The notes under the pieces are model-generated. The model was not told where the DNA came from. It did no database searches and saw only the letters and a program-made list of their open reading frames with translations. Positions 1-8,090 of a DNA stretch of 53,677 nucleotides are shown here, in pieces (within the stretch, counting starts at the first letter, position 1; each line of letters begins with the position of its first letter). The DNA is from Virgibacillus alimentarius. Its GTDB lineage: Bacteria > Bacillota > Bacilli > Bacillales > Amphibacillaceae. Made by a program: the position numbers and the translations under genes. Where the stretch lies: assembly GCF_000709085.1 (NCBI RefSeq), contig NZ_JFBD01000004.1:1-53677 (forward strand). Direction: 5' to 3'.

Positions 1-345
1 CTCCGGTTGATTTGTTCTCTCTCCGGTCGATTCTTCCAGCCCTCTGGTTGATACGCACTCCCACCGGTTGATTCTTCCACGCTCTGGTTGATTTGTTCTC
101 TCTCCGGTTGATTCTTCCACGCTCTGGTTGATACGCACTCTCTCCGGCTGATTCTTCCAGCGCTCCGGTTGATAAGCACTCTCTCCGGTTGATTCTTCCA
201 GCCCTCTGGTTGATACGCACTCTCTCCGGTTGATTCTTCCAGCGCTCCGGTTGATAAGCACTCTCTCCGGTTGATTCTTCCGCATCTCCGGTCGATTTCC
301 TCTCGATCCAGTCAGTCGATTCTTCCGCGCTCCGGTCGATATGCT
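1..345. repeat. Tandem array of about 20-bp CTCCGGTTGAT units
   Basis: About 16 head-to-tail copies of a unit beginning CTCYGGTTGAT. Two versions alternate: one continues TCTTCCAGC(G), the other AMGCACTCT or TTGTTCTCT, so the higher-order period is about 40-41 bp. Copies differ at a few positions (CTCCGG or CTCTGG, TTGA or TCGA) and decay towards position 345. The array runs off the left edge, so its full length is unknown. There are no unique spacers, so it is not a CRISPR array. No function can be read from the sequence. Confidence 0.9.
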
Positions 346-397
346 TATCCCTATATAAGTCAATTGTTTCACATCACCCAATCAAGACGGCTGAACA

Positions 398-844
398 TTA
401 TTTTTTTACATCAATCACCTTAAAACGCTCACAAACTAGCAGCATATCTTCTGAAAATTCACGTCCGATTTTCCTTAACTCATTCCTGAAAAATTTTTCA
501 TGCACGTCCCACCAATATGAATAGGTCCTATCTCCTTCTCCTTCTGCAATAGCAAACTCCTCTGTCACCTCGTTCATAGGTGCTAATGTAACTTCAGTCG
601 TTTTAATGATTGCTACGGGTTTGTCATCACTATTTAAGATAACGCTGTAATCCTCTGTTGTTGGTAGTGGCTCATTTTCCATTCCATAAAAAATATAACC
701 TGAACATGTTGCTGTTTTGGTGCCGTCGATCACCAATTGAGCTAACTCGTCTGGATCAGCTCCGAATTGCCATGCACTAACAGATCGTGGTTTATCTTGT
801 CCTTTCCAATAGGTATCCCAGTAGGCTTGCGCTTCTTGATTCAT
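398..844 (-). CDS. ASCH domain-containing protein
   Basis: A 148-residue soluble protein. The central stretch with WQFGADPDELAQLVIDGTKTA fits the ASCH fold (PUA-like RNA-binding beta barrel), in which an early GxKT-type motif is followed by a beta strand with VAIIKTTEV. The C-terminal part, rich in aromatic and acidic residues (SYWWDVHEKFF), is typical of the roughly 150-aa stand-alone ASCH proteins of Firmicutes. A GGAGG sits 9 nt before the ATG at 844, so I prefer that start to one 10 codons upstream. The gene is monocistronic, reading toward the tandem repeats. The family is thought to bind RNA or modified nucleosides; no substrate can be inferred here. Confidence 0.75.
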   Translation of the reverse strand: MNQEAQAYWDTYWKGQDKPRSVSAWQFGADPDELAQLVIDGTKTATCSGYIFYGMENEPLPTTEDYSVILNSDDKPVAIIKTTEVTLAPMNEVTEEFAIAEGEGDRTYSYWWDVHEKFFRNELRKIGREFSEDMLLVCERFKVIDVKK

Positions 845-937
845 TTCTTTCATCCTCCATATATTGATATTCATCTAACAAAAGTCATTTAATCGGAATG
901 TTCCTAATCCCGTCTGTTTTCGTTTTTACTTAAAACG

Positions 938-1390
938 CTATAAATCCTGGGATAAACGAATCATATCCACAGCTTGTATGCCATTTTCAAAGATTTTTTC
1001 CTTGGAATGTCTAATAAAAAAATTCTTATCGATCCCCGTTATCCGAAACCCGCATTTTTGATAGAGTGCCAGTTGCCCAGTACTGGAATTTCCTGTACCG
1101 ATTTCAATGGTTTTAAACCCTAGCGACTTTGCTTGCTTCTTGGCATGATTCACTAACCGCTTTCCGGTTCCTTTGCCTTGTTCGTCCTTACTAACCGCTA
1201 CGTTTACGATTTCGATTGTTTCAGGTCTTGTTGGGAGTAAAACGTACACACCTATGATACGGTTATGTAAACGAGCAACAAAGCATTGCCCTCTTTGGAG
1301 GTACGCTTCTATCATTTTCTGCATGGGGTCTGCTGCTAAAAGTAATTCCATTGGTGGCTGTTCATCTGCGTCTAATTTTCTGATTTCCAA
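938..1390 (-). CDS. GNAT family N-acetyltransferase (YvbK-like)
   Basis: A 150-residue GNAT acyltransferase. Motif A, with acetyl-CoA pyrophosphate-binding pattern QGKGTGKRL near residues 72-80, follows strand IEIVNVAVSKDE. The later IGTGNSSTGQLALYQKCGF is motif B with the usual Tyr-x-x-x-Gly-Phe. Overall layout resembles the B. subtilis YvbK type, recalled from memory. The start codon is TTG, supported by GGGAGG about 9 nt upstream; no ATG fits. It stands alone, about 90 bp from the ASCH gene. The substrate is unknown: this family includes antibiotic, amine and peptide acetylases. Confidence 0.8.
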   Translation of the reverse strand: MEIRKLDADEQPPMELLLAADPMQKMIEAYLQRGQCFVARLHNRIIGVYVLLPTRPETIEIVNVAVSKDEQGKGTGKRLVNHAKKQAKSLGFKTIEIGTGNSSTGQLALYQKCGFRITGIDKNFFIRHSKEKIFENGIQAVDMIRLSQDL

Positions 1391-1578
1391 TCGTATCTTC
1401 CTCCCTTTTCAGTACTAATTTCTCCTAAATTCATTGTCTACGCCTTTTTTGTTTATCCTATTTCTACCTAACCCGGAGTCGAGCTCTTCCAGTAGCAATT
1501 GTTTACTCCGCCGTTTCAATCCACCTTGCTTATCTTTTCCGGCGCATCTCTCCTGATAAGCTTCTCCTTGCACTCCTA

Positions 1579-2121
1579 TCAGACGCTATCATTGCCATCT
1601 GCTTGCAAATTTTGAGATATACGCCCTTCTAACTCCTCCAGCAGCCGTTCTTTATCCCGGCGTTTAATTTGTCCCCATGTAATATTATACAAAGGTAAAT
1701 GCATCACTGTATTTATATGATAGAGTTTTCTCATTTTGTCAGACATAAGATCACGGTATTTTTCCTCATCATATAGAATAACCCCTATGAATTTATTATT
1801 ATTCTTTTTATAGATGCTGAACGCTTCAATATCCACCCATTTAATATAAATCGGATTGTTAGACGAGGCATTAATAATCAAATCTTCCTCCGTTAAAGTG
1901 AGATAAGGTCCGGGATTTCCTAGTCTCTTTAACCCCATAACAATACAGAATGCAAAAAACAAGGCCAACACTGCACCTAAAGCGCCCATTCCAAGATCTC
2001 CTTCGTTAAAAGCAAAAATACCAACTAAAACGCCAAATAAAATAAACACTACACCTAATATCAATAGGAAAATTAATCTTATCTTCGATTCATAAAAATG
2101 CATTTCCTGTGATTTCTCCAT
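1579..2121 (-). CDS. STM3941-like membrane protein with two N-terminal TM segments
   Basis: A 180-residue protein. After a short cytoplasmic start there are two adjacent hydrophobic helices (around IRLIFLLILGVVFILFGVL and GALGAVLALFFAFCIVMGL). A soluble domain of about 110 residues follows, beginning GPYLTLTEEDLIINASS and ending in a charged tail. This resembles the STM3941 family, in which the soluble part looks like a PH-type beta domain; the assignment is moderate. The ATG at 2121 has GGAGG 5 nt upstream, so the longer reading of 23 extra codons is rejected. Function unknown. It reads alone, about 150 bp from the crcB pair. Confidence 0.6.
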   Translation of the reverse strand: MEKSQEMHFYESKIRLIFLLILGVVFILFGVLVGIFAFNEGDLGMGALGAVLALFFAFCIVMGLKRLGNPGPYLTLTEEDLIINASSNNPIYIKWVDIEAFSIYKKNNNKFIGVILYDEEKYRDLMSDKMRKLYHINTVMHLPLYNITWGQIKRRDKERLLEELEGRISQNLQADGNDSV

Positions 2122-2277
2122 AATATCCTCCATTCTTGTTGTGCAGGATGATGGTTTCAACCCTTTACTCTGTTCAAAGGGAACTCCCACCCAAAATAGG
2201 AAGTATTTCTTTTATTCTACCACAGCACAGATTGTCCTCTAAACAGGATTCAAAGTCTAGGTCGTTTGCTGTGTCAA

Positions 2278-2634
2278 TTACCTAAAAACAGATAGACCAA
2301 TTGCTGCAACAATCACACTTACGATTACGGACGAAGTTACATAAATGATAGCTGCCTTTAGTTGATTGGACTGGATGAGATGGATCGTTTCATATCCAAA
2401 TGTGGAGAAGGTTGTATAGGCACCGCAAAAACCAACTCCCCAAAAAAACCAGACCCAATCATCGACTTGGTTTGTCAGATAAAGACGAGCCAAGCCTCCA
2501 AGCAAAAATGAACCTGTCACGTTCACCATCCATGTACCGATTGGAATTTGATCTTGATACTTATTCAACATCGTACCTAATAAAAATCTGGCAGCTGCAC
2601 CTAAAGATCCGCCCAATCCTACGAACCATATCAT
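2278..2634 (-). CDS. crcB: CrcB/Fluc fluoride channel subunit 2
   Basis: A 118-residue, four-helix membrane protein of the Fluc family. It carries the GGSLGAAARFLLG N-terminal segment, the conserved Asn of WMVNVTGSFLLGG and the FCGAYTTFSTFGYET motif whose Thr-Thr-Phe-Ser-Thr-Phe lines the pore. Fluc channels are dual-topology dimers that let F- leave the cytoplasm. The start ATG overlaps the stop of the upstream crcB by 4 bp (ATGA), so the two are translationally coupled and could form a heterodimer. Both lie behind the fluoride riboswitch at about 3049-3141. Confidence 0.95.
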   Translation of the reverse strand: MIWFVGLGGSLGAAARFLLGTMLNKYQDQIPIGTWMVNVTGSFLLGGLARLYLTNQVDDWVWFFWGVGFCGAYTTFSTFGYETIHLIQSNQLKAAIIYVTSSVIVSVIVAAIGLSVFR

Positions 2635-3023
2635 AAGCTATCGCCTTCTTTACGATTTGCTAATGCTACTTTTCGGCCAAAATAAGCCAGTAGCAACCCT
2701 ACTATTATGGTTATTAAAACATAGAGGATTCCAAGCAAAATAAAATCGCTTTGGAATAAATGAATCGTCTCCATTGAAAACGTTGAAAAGGTTGTAAATG
2801 AGCCGATAAATCCGGTTCCAATCATGACGGTGAGTTCTGGTCTTATGATCCTTCTTCTGCCCACAAATGTTAAAAACCAACCCATGGCAAAGCATCCGAG
2901 GAGGTTCGCTAATAAAGTACCTAAAGGAAATACGGTGTCTGTTTGTATCCATTCCCCTAAAACATACCTGCTGATAGCACCAAAAAATCCACCAATCATC
3001 ACAAATAACAAATTTATTTTCAT
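2631..3023 (-). CDS. crcB: CrcB/Fluc fluoride channel subunit 1
   Basis: A 130-residue paralogue of the next gene, with the same landmarks: GGFFGAISRYVLGEW, GTLLANLLGCFAMG with the conserved Asn, and GFIGSFTTFSTFSMET. Four TM helices are predicted. It is the first gene of a two-gene fluoride-export operon. The ATG at 3023 is preferred over the GTG at 3026 because GAGG lies 6 nt before the ATG and too close to the GTG. Regulation is directly visible: a fluoride aptamer and an overlapping intrinsic terminator lie just upstream. Separate but overlapping genes are the usual arrangement in bacilli with two Fluc subunits. Confidence 0.95.
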   Translation of the reverse strand: MKINLLFVMIGGFFGAISRYVLGEWIQTDTVFPLGTLLANLLGCFAMGWFLTFVGRRRIIRPELTVMIGTGFIGSFTTFSTFSMETIHLFQSDFILLGILYVLITIIVGLLLAYFGRKVALANRKEGDSL

Positions 3024-3048
3024 CACCTTCCTCTGCTCTTATTATAAA

Positions 3049-3097
3049 TAAAACTCCCGCCAAAGACATAGGTATCCCTTTATCTTTGACAGGAGTC
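3049..3097 (-). terminator. Expression-platform terminator of the fluoride riboswitch
   Basis: A stem of 14 pairs (two are G-U) with a loop of about 15 nt and the U-rich tail TTTTATTT. The left arm overlaps the last conserved block of the aptamer, so the two structures are mutually exclusive. Confidence 0.88.
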
Positions 3098-3141
3098 ATT
3101 AGCCATGATTGGCAGTTATATGGTAAACCCCATCACCTATT
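3049..3141 (-). promoter_or_regulatory. Fluoride riboswitch (crcB motif) with terminator
   Basis: Read on the minus strand, the RNA starts GGTGATGGGGTTTACC, then AACTGCC, a short variable loop, and GGCTAATGACTCCT. These are the conserved blocks of the crcB-motif fluoride aptamer (about 3089-3141). The 3' block ACTCCTGTCAAAGA is also the left arm of a 14-bp hairpin whose right arm is TCTTTGGCGGGAGT, followed by TTTTATTT. Fluoride binding to the aptamer would therefore prevent terminator formation and let crcB be transcribed. This fits the two Fluc channel genes directly downstream. Confidence 0.93.
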
Positions 3142-3160
3142 TGATTGTACAGACTAACGT

Positions 3161-3634
3161 TCACCCAAACGAATCGGGCATAAGTGCAGCGATCACTTCC
3201 CCTTTTACACAACAAACATTATCTGCAAACACTTCCGTTTGGATTCGCCACTTTTTTGGATGGATTTCTTCGGGTTCCCCAATTGCTTTTAACGTGGCAC
3301 CGTCAGGAGTTGGTTTCATAAAATCAACATGTAAGGAAGCTGTTACAAAGCGTGGAGGTTCAACTCCATCCTCTGGTTCATGTCCATTTTTCCGGTGCAG
3401 GGCAAGGGAAGCTGAGCCTGTACCATGACAATCGATCAGGGATGCAAGCAGTCCTCCATAGATAAAGCCAGGGATGGCCATATGCGCCTTTCGCGGATTG
3501 TACAAGGTAACCGTTTGATTCCCATCCCACCCGGTTCGCAAATGCAACCCTGAATCATTCAAGCGCCCACATCCGTAGCACCAAGCATAATCATCACCAT
3601 ACACATCTTGAATCGCGTGTTTAATCTCGTCCAT
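3161..3634 (-). CDS. PaaI-type hotdog-fold acyl-CoA thioesterase
   Basis: A 157-residue single hotdog domain. The long central helix segment GFIYGGLLASLIDCHGTGSA holds the catalytic-type Asp of the PaaI/DUF4442-like thioesterases, and the beta strands ASLHVDFMKPTP and WRIQTEVFADNVCCVKGEVIAAL follow as expected. An N-terminal CYGCGRLNDSGL motif is typical of the subset with a Cys-x-x-Cys-Gly loop. The likely role is hydrolysis of an acyl-CoA thioester, with unknown acyl group. A ribosome site AAAGGTGG lies 6 nt before the ATG. The gene ends about 20 bp before the fluoride aptamer, so its transcript may read into the riboswitch. Confidence 0.85.
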   Translation of the reverse strand: MDEIKHAIQDVYGDDYAWCYGCGRLNDSGLHLRTGWDGNQTVTLYNPRKAHMAIPGFIYGGLLASLIDCHGTGSASLALHRKNGHEPEDGVEPPRFVTASLHVDFMKPTPDGATLKAIGEPEEIHPKKWRIQTEVFADNVCCVKGEVIAALMPDSFG

Positions 3635-3718
3635 CTCTATCCACCTTTCTCGTAAGCTTTTTATCTATTATACTATATTAGTAAGCGCTCTAAAATCATT
3701 CTTTTTGCGTAAAATTCC

Positions 3719-4804
3719 TCACATCACTTTTGTCCAATTCCCGTCCTTGCCCGAATCCTTTTTCCTGCGGGAGGAAATCCATGACAGTACAATGGCCAGG
3801 ATCAGCACAAAACCTAAATATCCTGTAATTGGGTACACAGAGCCAACCAGTTCGACGAATCCGATAAAACTTACACCAAAAGCAAGCAGACCAATCACCA
3901 GAACGCTATCTTTAAATCTCGGTGTCTCCGGCTGGATAAACCGTGCAGTAAAGGCATATAGCATACCAACTGCAGTATTAAATATCATTCCGAGCAATGC
4001 AAGGGCCATGAAGAATCCAACCATTGGTGACAGCTCATTAGCAAAAAATAGGGTTGGCATGTCCACCCCTTGGATTTTATCTGCATGCATAAACATTCCC
4101 AAATTGATTAATAAAAGTAGAAGTCCAAGCCCTAATCCACCAAGAAAACCGCCGCGTCTTGCCACTTTTTCACTTTTTACCGTTCCACCAATCACTGCCA
4201 GCATCGAGAAACCTGCGACAATATTATAAGAAACATACAACATACCGCCTACAAGCCAGTTTGGTGCACCAGATGATTGACTCGAAGCGATTGCGTCCAG
4301 TTCTTCCATGTTTGCATTACTTGTAAAAATCGAATATCCGGTAATTATTAATATCATAATAAGCAGCAAAGGCGTCATCATACTAATAATAGAAATGACT
4401 TTTTTCACATTTAAACTTAGGGTTACAATAACAAGGACGGTAAGTATAAAACTCCCGATGATTGGAGAAATACCAAATTGCTGTTTGAAAATAGAACCGC
4501 TTCCGGCGATCATGACAACAGATACACCAAAAAGGAAAAAAGTAACTAAAATATCAACACCTGTCCCTACATATTTCCCGCACATTTGCCGAAGGACATC
4601 TTTATGGGAAGTTGTTTTTAAGCGAGACCCGAGCTGAATAATTTGCATCCCTAAGAAAGCAAACAAAACGGTTGCTACTGCAGTCCCAATCAAACTATAC
4701 AAACCAAAACTGGTAAAAAATTGGAACACTTCCTGACCGGATGCAAAACCTGCTCCGACAATCAGTCCCATATATGCGCCTGCAATTTGAAAATACTGTT
4801 TCAT
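3719..4804 (-). CDS. YkvI-like membrane protein (APC/LeuT-like transporter)
   Basis: A 361-residue protein with about 10 TM helices. It starts with an unwound first-helix signature, YMGLIVGAGFASGQEVFQFF, found in YkvI-type proteins related to the amino acid/polyamine/organocation fold. Other helices include IIGSFILTVLVIVTLSLNV and GFFMALALLGMIFNTAVGML. No substrate has been shown for this family to my knowledge. It lies downstream of the amino-acid racemase operon on the same strand, past an apparent terminator, so a role in amino acid uptake or export is only inference. GGGAG lies 6 nt before the ATG. Confidence 0.75.
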   Translation of the reverse strand: MKQYFQIAGAYMGLIVGAGFASGQEVFQFFTSFGLYSLIGTAVATVLFAFLGMQIIQLGSRLKTTSHKDVLRQMCGKYVGTGVDILVTFFLFGVSVVMIAGSGSIFKQQFGISPIIGSFILTVLVIVTLSLNVKKVISIISMMTPLLLIMILIITGYSIFTSNANMEELDAIASSQSSGAPNWLVGGMLYVSYNIVAGFSMLAVIGGTVKSEKVARRGGFLGGLGLGLLLLLINLGMFMHADKIQGVDMPTLFFANELSPMVGFFMALALLGMIFNTAVGMLYAFTARFIQPETPRFKDSVLVIGLLAFGVSFIGFVELVGSVYPITGYLGFVLILAIVLSWISSRRKKDSGKDGNWTKVM

Positions 4805-4846
4805 TGATCTCTCCCTTTATTAATCATAATCTTTTGACAATTTACC

Positions 4847-4874
4847 CCAAAAGAAGAACTCGCTCCTAGCGAGC
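4847..4874 (-). terminator. Terminator after the racemase operon
   Basis: On the minus strand a CTCGCT/AGCGAG hairpin with a 3-nt loop is followed by TTCTTCTTTT. A wider pair, CAAAAGAAG and CTTCTTTTG, encloses it (about 4849-4906). It would end transcripts of the RpiR-M20-GNAT-racemase operon before the YkvI-like gene. Confidence 0.6.
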
Positions 4875-5007
4875 CCAAAGGCAAAGAGGGGTGTCCTTCT
4901 TTTGTATGAACCGGATTTAGCCACTTGAACCCCCCACACCTGAGTGCTGACGTTTTTTGAGAAGGGTGTCTTCTGCTAGCTAAAGATACATGGCATTTCC
5001 TCTTTCC

Positions 5008-6123
5008 TTAAAAATGGAACACCTTCTCTTCCACGGTAAATGCATCTAACACTTGCCTATCAATGGCATAGCCGATCCCTGGTTTGCTTGGGACATGAAT
5101 TTTCCCACTTTCCACTTTTACTTCAGGCGTAATGATATCTTTCTCCCAGTACCGGGATGAACCTGCCGTATCTCCTGGCAATGTAAACCCGGATAATGTC
5201 GTTAATGCAATATTATGGGCACGTCCTACCCCAGCTTCCAGCATACCTCCGCACCAAACGGCTATATCGTGTTTTAGGCAGTAATCATGAATCCGTTTTG
5301 CTTCCGTCAGTCCGCCAACACGTCCAATTTTAATATTAATGATCTTACAGCTGCCAAGTTGAATGGCCTTTCGCGTATCCTCTAGAGAATGAATACTTTC
5401 ATCTAGGCAGATTGGCGTTTTCATGGCGGCTTGCAGTTTGGCGTGGTCCACAATGTCATCATGTGCCAAAGGTTGCTCAATCATCATTAGATCAAGATCA
5501 TCCAACTGCTGTAAATGCGGGATATCCTTCAAAGTATATGCAGAATTCGCATCCGCCATGATTGGTGTGTCTGGAAACTGCTCTCGAACTGCACGTAATA
5601 CGTCCACATCCCAGCCTGGTTTAATTTTTATTTTAATCCGCTTGTACCCTTCCTGTACGTAATGATCAACGGTATTTAATAAATCTTGTACCGTTGGCTG
5701 AATCCCGATACTAATCCCGACATCAATCTCTGTTTTCTTTCCACCAAGTGCCTCAGCTAGTGATATATTTTTCTGCTTGGCATACAAATCCCAAATCGCA
5801 CCTTCCAATGCTGATTTGGCCATGTTATGCCGCTTAATTGGTGTAAAAAGCGCCGACACATCATCTGGATGCGTCAGTTTATTTTCCTTCAGGATGGGGA
5901 TTAAAAAATCTTCCATCACATGTGCGTTCGTCTCAACGGTTTCCTCACTATACCAAGGGCTGATAAAAGCTACCGACTCCCCAAATCCATGATTACCTTC
6001 TTCATCTTCTGCTTCTGTAATAAAAAATGCCCTGTCCTGCATCGTCCCAAAACTTGTTGTAAATGGATTTTTTAAACGCATATTTAGTTTCCGTATTTTT
6101 ATTTGTTTGATTGGAATGGTCAA
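5008..6123 (-). CDS. menC: N-succinylamino acid racemase / o-succinylbenzoate synthase family enolase
   Basis: A 371-residue enolase-superfamily protein of the NSAR/OSBS group. The capping domain is about residues 1-125 and the barrel domain follows. The catalytic KxK is K164-I-K166 (before IKPGWD), metal ligands are D191 (ADANSAY), E216 (IEQP) and D241 (LDES), and the second acid/base Lys is K265 (NIKIGRVGG). The symbol menC is by family; no other menaquinone gene is nearby. Next to a GNAT transferase and an M20 deacylase, racemisation of N-succinylamino acids is the better functional call. It starts at TTG, with GGAGG 8 nt upstream, 18 bp after the GNAT gene. Confidence 0.9.
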   Translation of the reverse strand: MTIPIKQIKIRKLNMRLKNPFTTSFGTMQDRAFFITEAEDEEGNHGFGESVAFISPWYSEETVETNAHVMEDFLIPILKENKLTHPDDVSALFTPIKRHNMAKSALEGAIWDLYAKQKNISLAEALGGKKTEIDVGISIGIQPTVQDLLNTVDHYVQEGYKRIKIKIKPGWDVDVLRAVREQFPDTPIMADANSAYTLKDIPHLQQLDDLDLMMIEQPLAHDDIVDHAKLQAAMKTPICLDESIHSLEDTRKAIQLGSCKIINIKIGRVGGLTEAKRIHDYCLKHDIAVWCGGMLEAGVGRAHNIALTTLSGFTLPGDTAGSSRYWEKDIITPEVKVESGKIHVPSKPGIGYAIDRQVLDAFTVEEKVFHF

Positions 6124-6141
6124 TGTTGAATCCTCCTCTTC

Positions 6142-6930
6142 TTATTTGGCAAAGACGTAATAATGAACTGACCGTTCTCCCCGGATCAGATCTTTTGCCT
6201 GAAATCCGTGTTCAAACAGCGTCAGGAAAACTTTTCTTGTTTCCATACGCCATTTTTTTGCCAACTGAAAATCAGTTTGTTTTATTGCTTGAAACGTGGC
6301 TGGAATCGCCATGAAAAAAACATCAGATTTCCGAAAATCACTTGTATGAAAAGCTTCCGTGATAGCTGGAGATCCTGCCTCGTCCTGACCGAGCAATAAT
6401 TGCTCCGGATCAAAGGTAAAGGACAGGTCCTCTTTGGTATGATGGAGATCCCATCGAATGTGAATGCGATCTGTTGGCAGTCCTTGGTTTAAATCATCAT
6501 GCATGGAACCATAATAATTTGGCTTGTAGATCACACCTCTTGCCCCGAGCTTGTGTAAATTTAGATAAGCATTACGGCTTTCCAGCGGATCAAATGTCCA
6601 TGTCAGCATAGGATAGCCTTTTTCCCTGGCAATTTTAGCCTGCTTTTGTTTCATCTTTACACCAATTCCGGATGTTTGATACGCAGGTAAAATACCAAGC
6701 ATGTGAGAGCATACATAAGGAATTTTTCCATCAAAACCAGCAAAACTATATAAAAAACCAATCATTTTTTCATCCCGAAATGCCCCAAGAAGAATGCCGC
6801 CATTATTTAAAGCGGTAAATGTTTGATGCAGTGGTGTAGGAGCCATTTGCCAAACCTCCGCCTCCACCTCTTGCATGTGTTTTAATTCTTCGAGTGTTGT
6901 CAGTGATCGAATCTCTATCTTTTCCATCAT
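6142..6930 (-). CDS. GNAT acyltransferase, probable amino acid N-succinyltransferase
   Basis: A 262-residue COG3375-like GNAT protein, longer than a usual GNAT. It has the acyl-CoA binding region LGILPAYQTSGIGVKMKQKQ near residues 95-115 and the family pattern TWTFDPLESRNAYLNLHKLG, then IYKPNYYG. Proteins of this type in Geobacillus neighbour NSAR and succinylate D-amino acids with succinyl-CoA (established for that pathway). Applying this here is inference from context. The ATG directly follows the TAA of the M20 gene, so the two are coupled, and the racemase follows 18 bp later. Substrate preference cannot be read from sequence. Confidence 0.82.
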   Translation of the reverse strand: MMEKIEIRSLTTLEELKHMQEVEAEVWQMAPTPLHQTFTALNNGGILLGAFRDEKMIGFLYSFAGFDGKIPYVCSHMLGILPAYQTSGIGVKMKQKQAKIAREKGYPMLTWTFDPLESRNAYLNLHKLGARGVIYKPNYYGSMHDDLNQGLPTDRIHIRWDLHHTKEDLSFTFDPEQLLLGQDEAGSPAITEAFHTSDFRKSDVFFMAIPATFQAIKQTDFQLAKKWRMETRKVFLTLFEHGFQAKDLIRGERSVHYYVFAK

Positions 6931-8070
6931 TTATTCCTTCTTTCCACTGTAAACTTGAGCTGTTTGACGAAGTGCGTTTGCGAGAATATCCACTGCTTTT
7001 GGAATAACCGCGTGATCAAATGTCATGTGCGGGTGATGCAATCCCGGCTTCAGGTCACAGCCAACGGCAAGCATGGTGGCTTTGAGATCCGGGCGTTTGA
7101 TCGTATAAAAATGAAAATCATCTCCGCCAGTTGTCGTAATAACAGGCTTAAGATTATCCCCCCCAACACAAGAGGTAATCGCTTCCCGCATCATTCGAGT
7201 CGCATCTTGATCAAGCACCGCCGCAGCAACATTTGCCCCGACTTCTAAATCAATGGCCACCTGATGGTACGCTGCAAGCATGGACGCGATTTGCTCTATT
7301 TTTGTTGTCAGCATCTCGATAACCTCATTCGTTTGCGCCCGTACATCAATGGAGAAGGTAGCATTTCCCGGAATAATATTGGTACTTTTTCCCCCGGCCT
7401 GAAAGGTAGTCATCTTAGCCGAATGAGGGATTCTCGGATTCACTTGAATATGATTCAAATGTTGAAAAAATTCCATTCCAATTTGAATCGCATTGGCGTT
7501 TAGATGTGGACGGGCCCCGTGCGCATCTTCCCCTTGGACCGTTGCTTGAATAAACTTCGCCGCGCCATGCTGAATCGCTGGAGCAAATGCACCATTTTCC
7601 AGTTCCTCAACCGGGCGCAGATGCATGCCGTACAGAAAATCCACATCATCAATGACACCTTTATCCGCAAATGTAAGCGCACCTGTTCCTTTTTCCTCAG
7701 CAGGCTGAAAAATAAAGCGAAATGTTCCCTGTTCCGGAAGACCTTTTTCTACGAGATGCATAAACACGCCAATCGCAATCGTCATATGTGCATCATGACC
7801 GCATGAATGATTCGCCTGAAATGTTCCATCTACCTCCTGCCACAATGCATCCATATCCGCTCGTAAGGCGATGACAGGTTTTCCACTTCCAACATCTACA
7901 ACAAGCCCTGTTGTATCTTCAAATGTTTTTATATTGCAATCATATTTTTCCAGTAATGATTGGATATACTGCGTCGTCTGGAATTCTTTCCAACTGATCT
8001 CCGGATGCTCATGTAGATGCTGGAAAATATCCTCCAGATCAGGCGTTAATGTTTCAATTATTTTTTTCAT
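6931..8070 (-). CDS. M20 family N-acyl-L-amino acid amidohydrolase
   Basis: A 379-residue M20D-type metallopeptidase. Zn/Mn-site motifs are HSCGHD (88-93) and PAEE (123-126), with a later HMTFDHAVIP region that provides the last ligand. The satellite dimerisation domain lies between about 180 and 290. The family hydrolyses N-acyl amino acids. In the NSAR pathway an M20 enzyme removes succinate only from the L product, making D-to-L conversion irreversible. It is the first enzyme gene after the RpiR regulator, 20 bp apart. An ATG at 8070 has GGAGG about 10 nt upstream. It may also be annotated as hippurate hydrolase-like. Confidence 0.88.
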   Translation of the reverse strand: MKKIIETLTPDLEDIFQHLHEHPEISWKEFQTTQYIQSLLEKYDCNIKTFEDTTGLVVDVGSGKPVIALRADMDALWQEVDGTFQANHSCGHDAHMTIAIGVFMHLVEKGLPEQGTFRFIFQPAEEKGTGALTFADKGVIDDVDFLYGMHLRPVEELENGAFAPAIQHGAAKFIQATVQGEDAHGARPHLNANAIQIGMEFFQHLNHIQVNPRIPHSAKMTTFQAGGKSTNIIPGNATFSIDVRAQTNEVIEMLTTKIEQIASMLAAYHQVAIDLEVGANVAAAVLDQDATRMMREAITSCVGGDNLKPVITTTGGDDFHFYTIKRPDLKATMLAVGCDLKPGLHHPHMTFDHAVIPKAVDILANALRQTAQVYSGKKE

Positions 8071-8090
8071 ATCTATCCATCCTCCATTAT

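Noticed and set aside
1-345. Possible CRISPR array
   Set aside because: Units are contiguous with no unique spacers and the unit itself is only about 20 bp, so it is a tandem repeat.
2650-3099. 149-aa open frame overlapping crcB
   Set aside because: Shadow of the crcB gene in another frame, and it runs through the riboswitch terminator.
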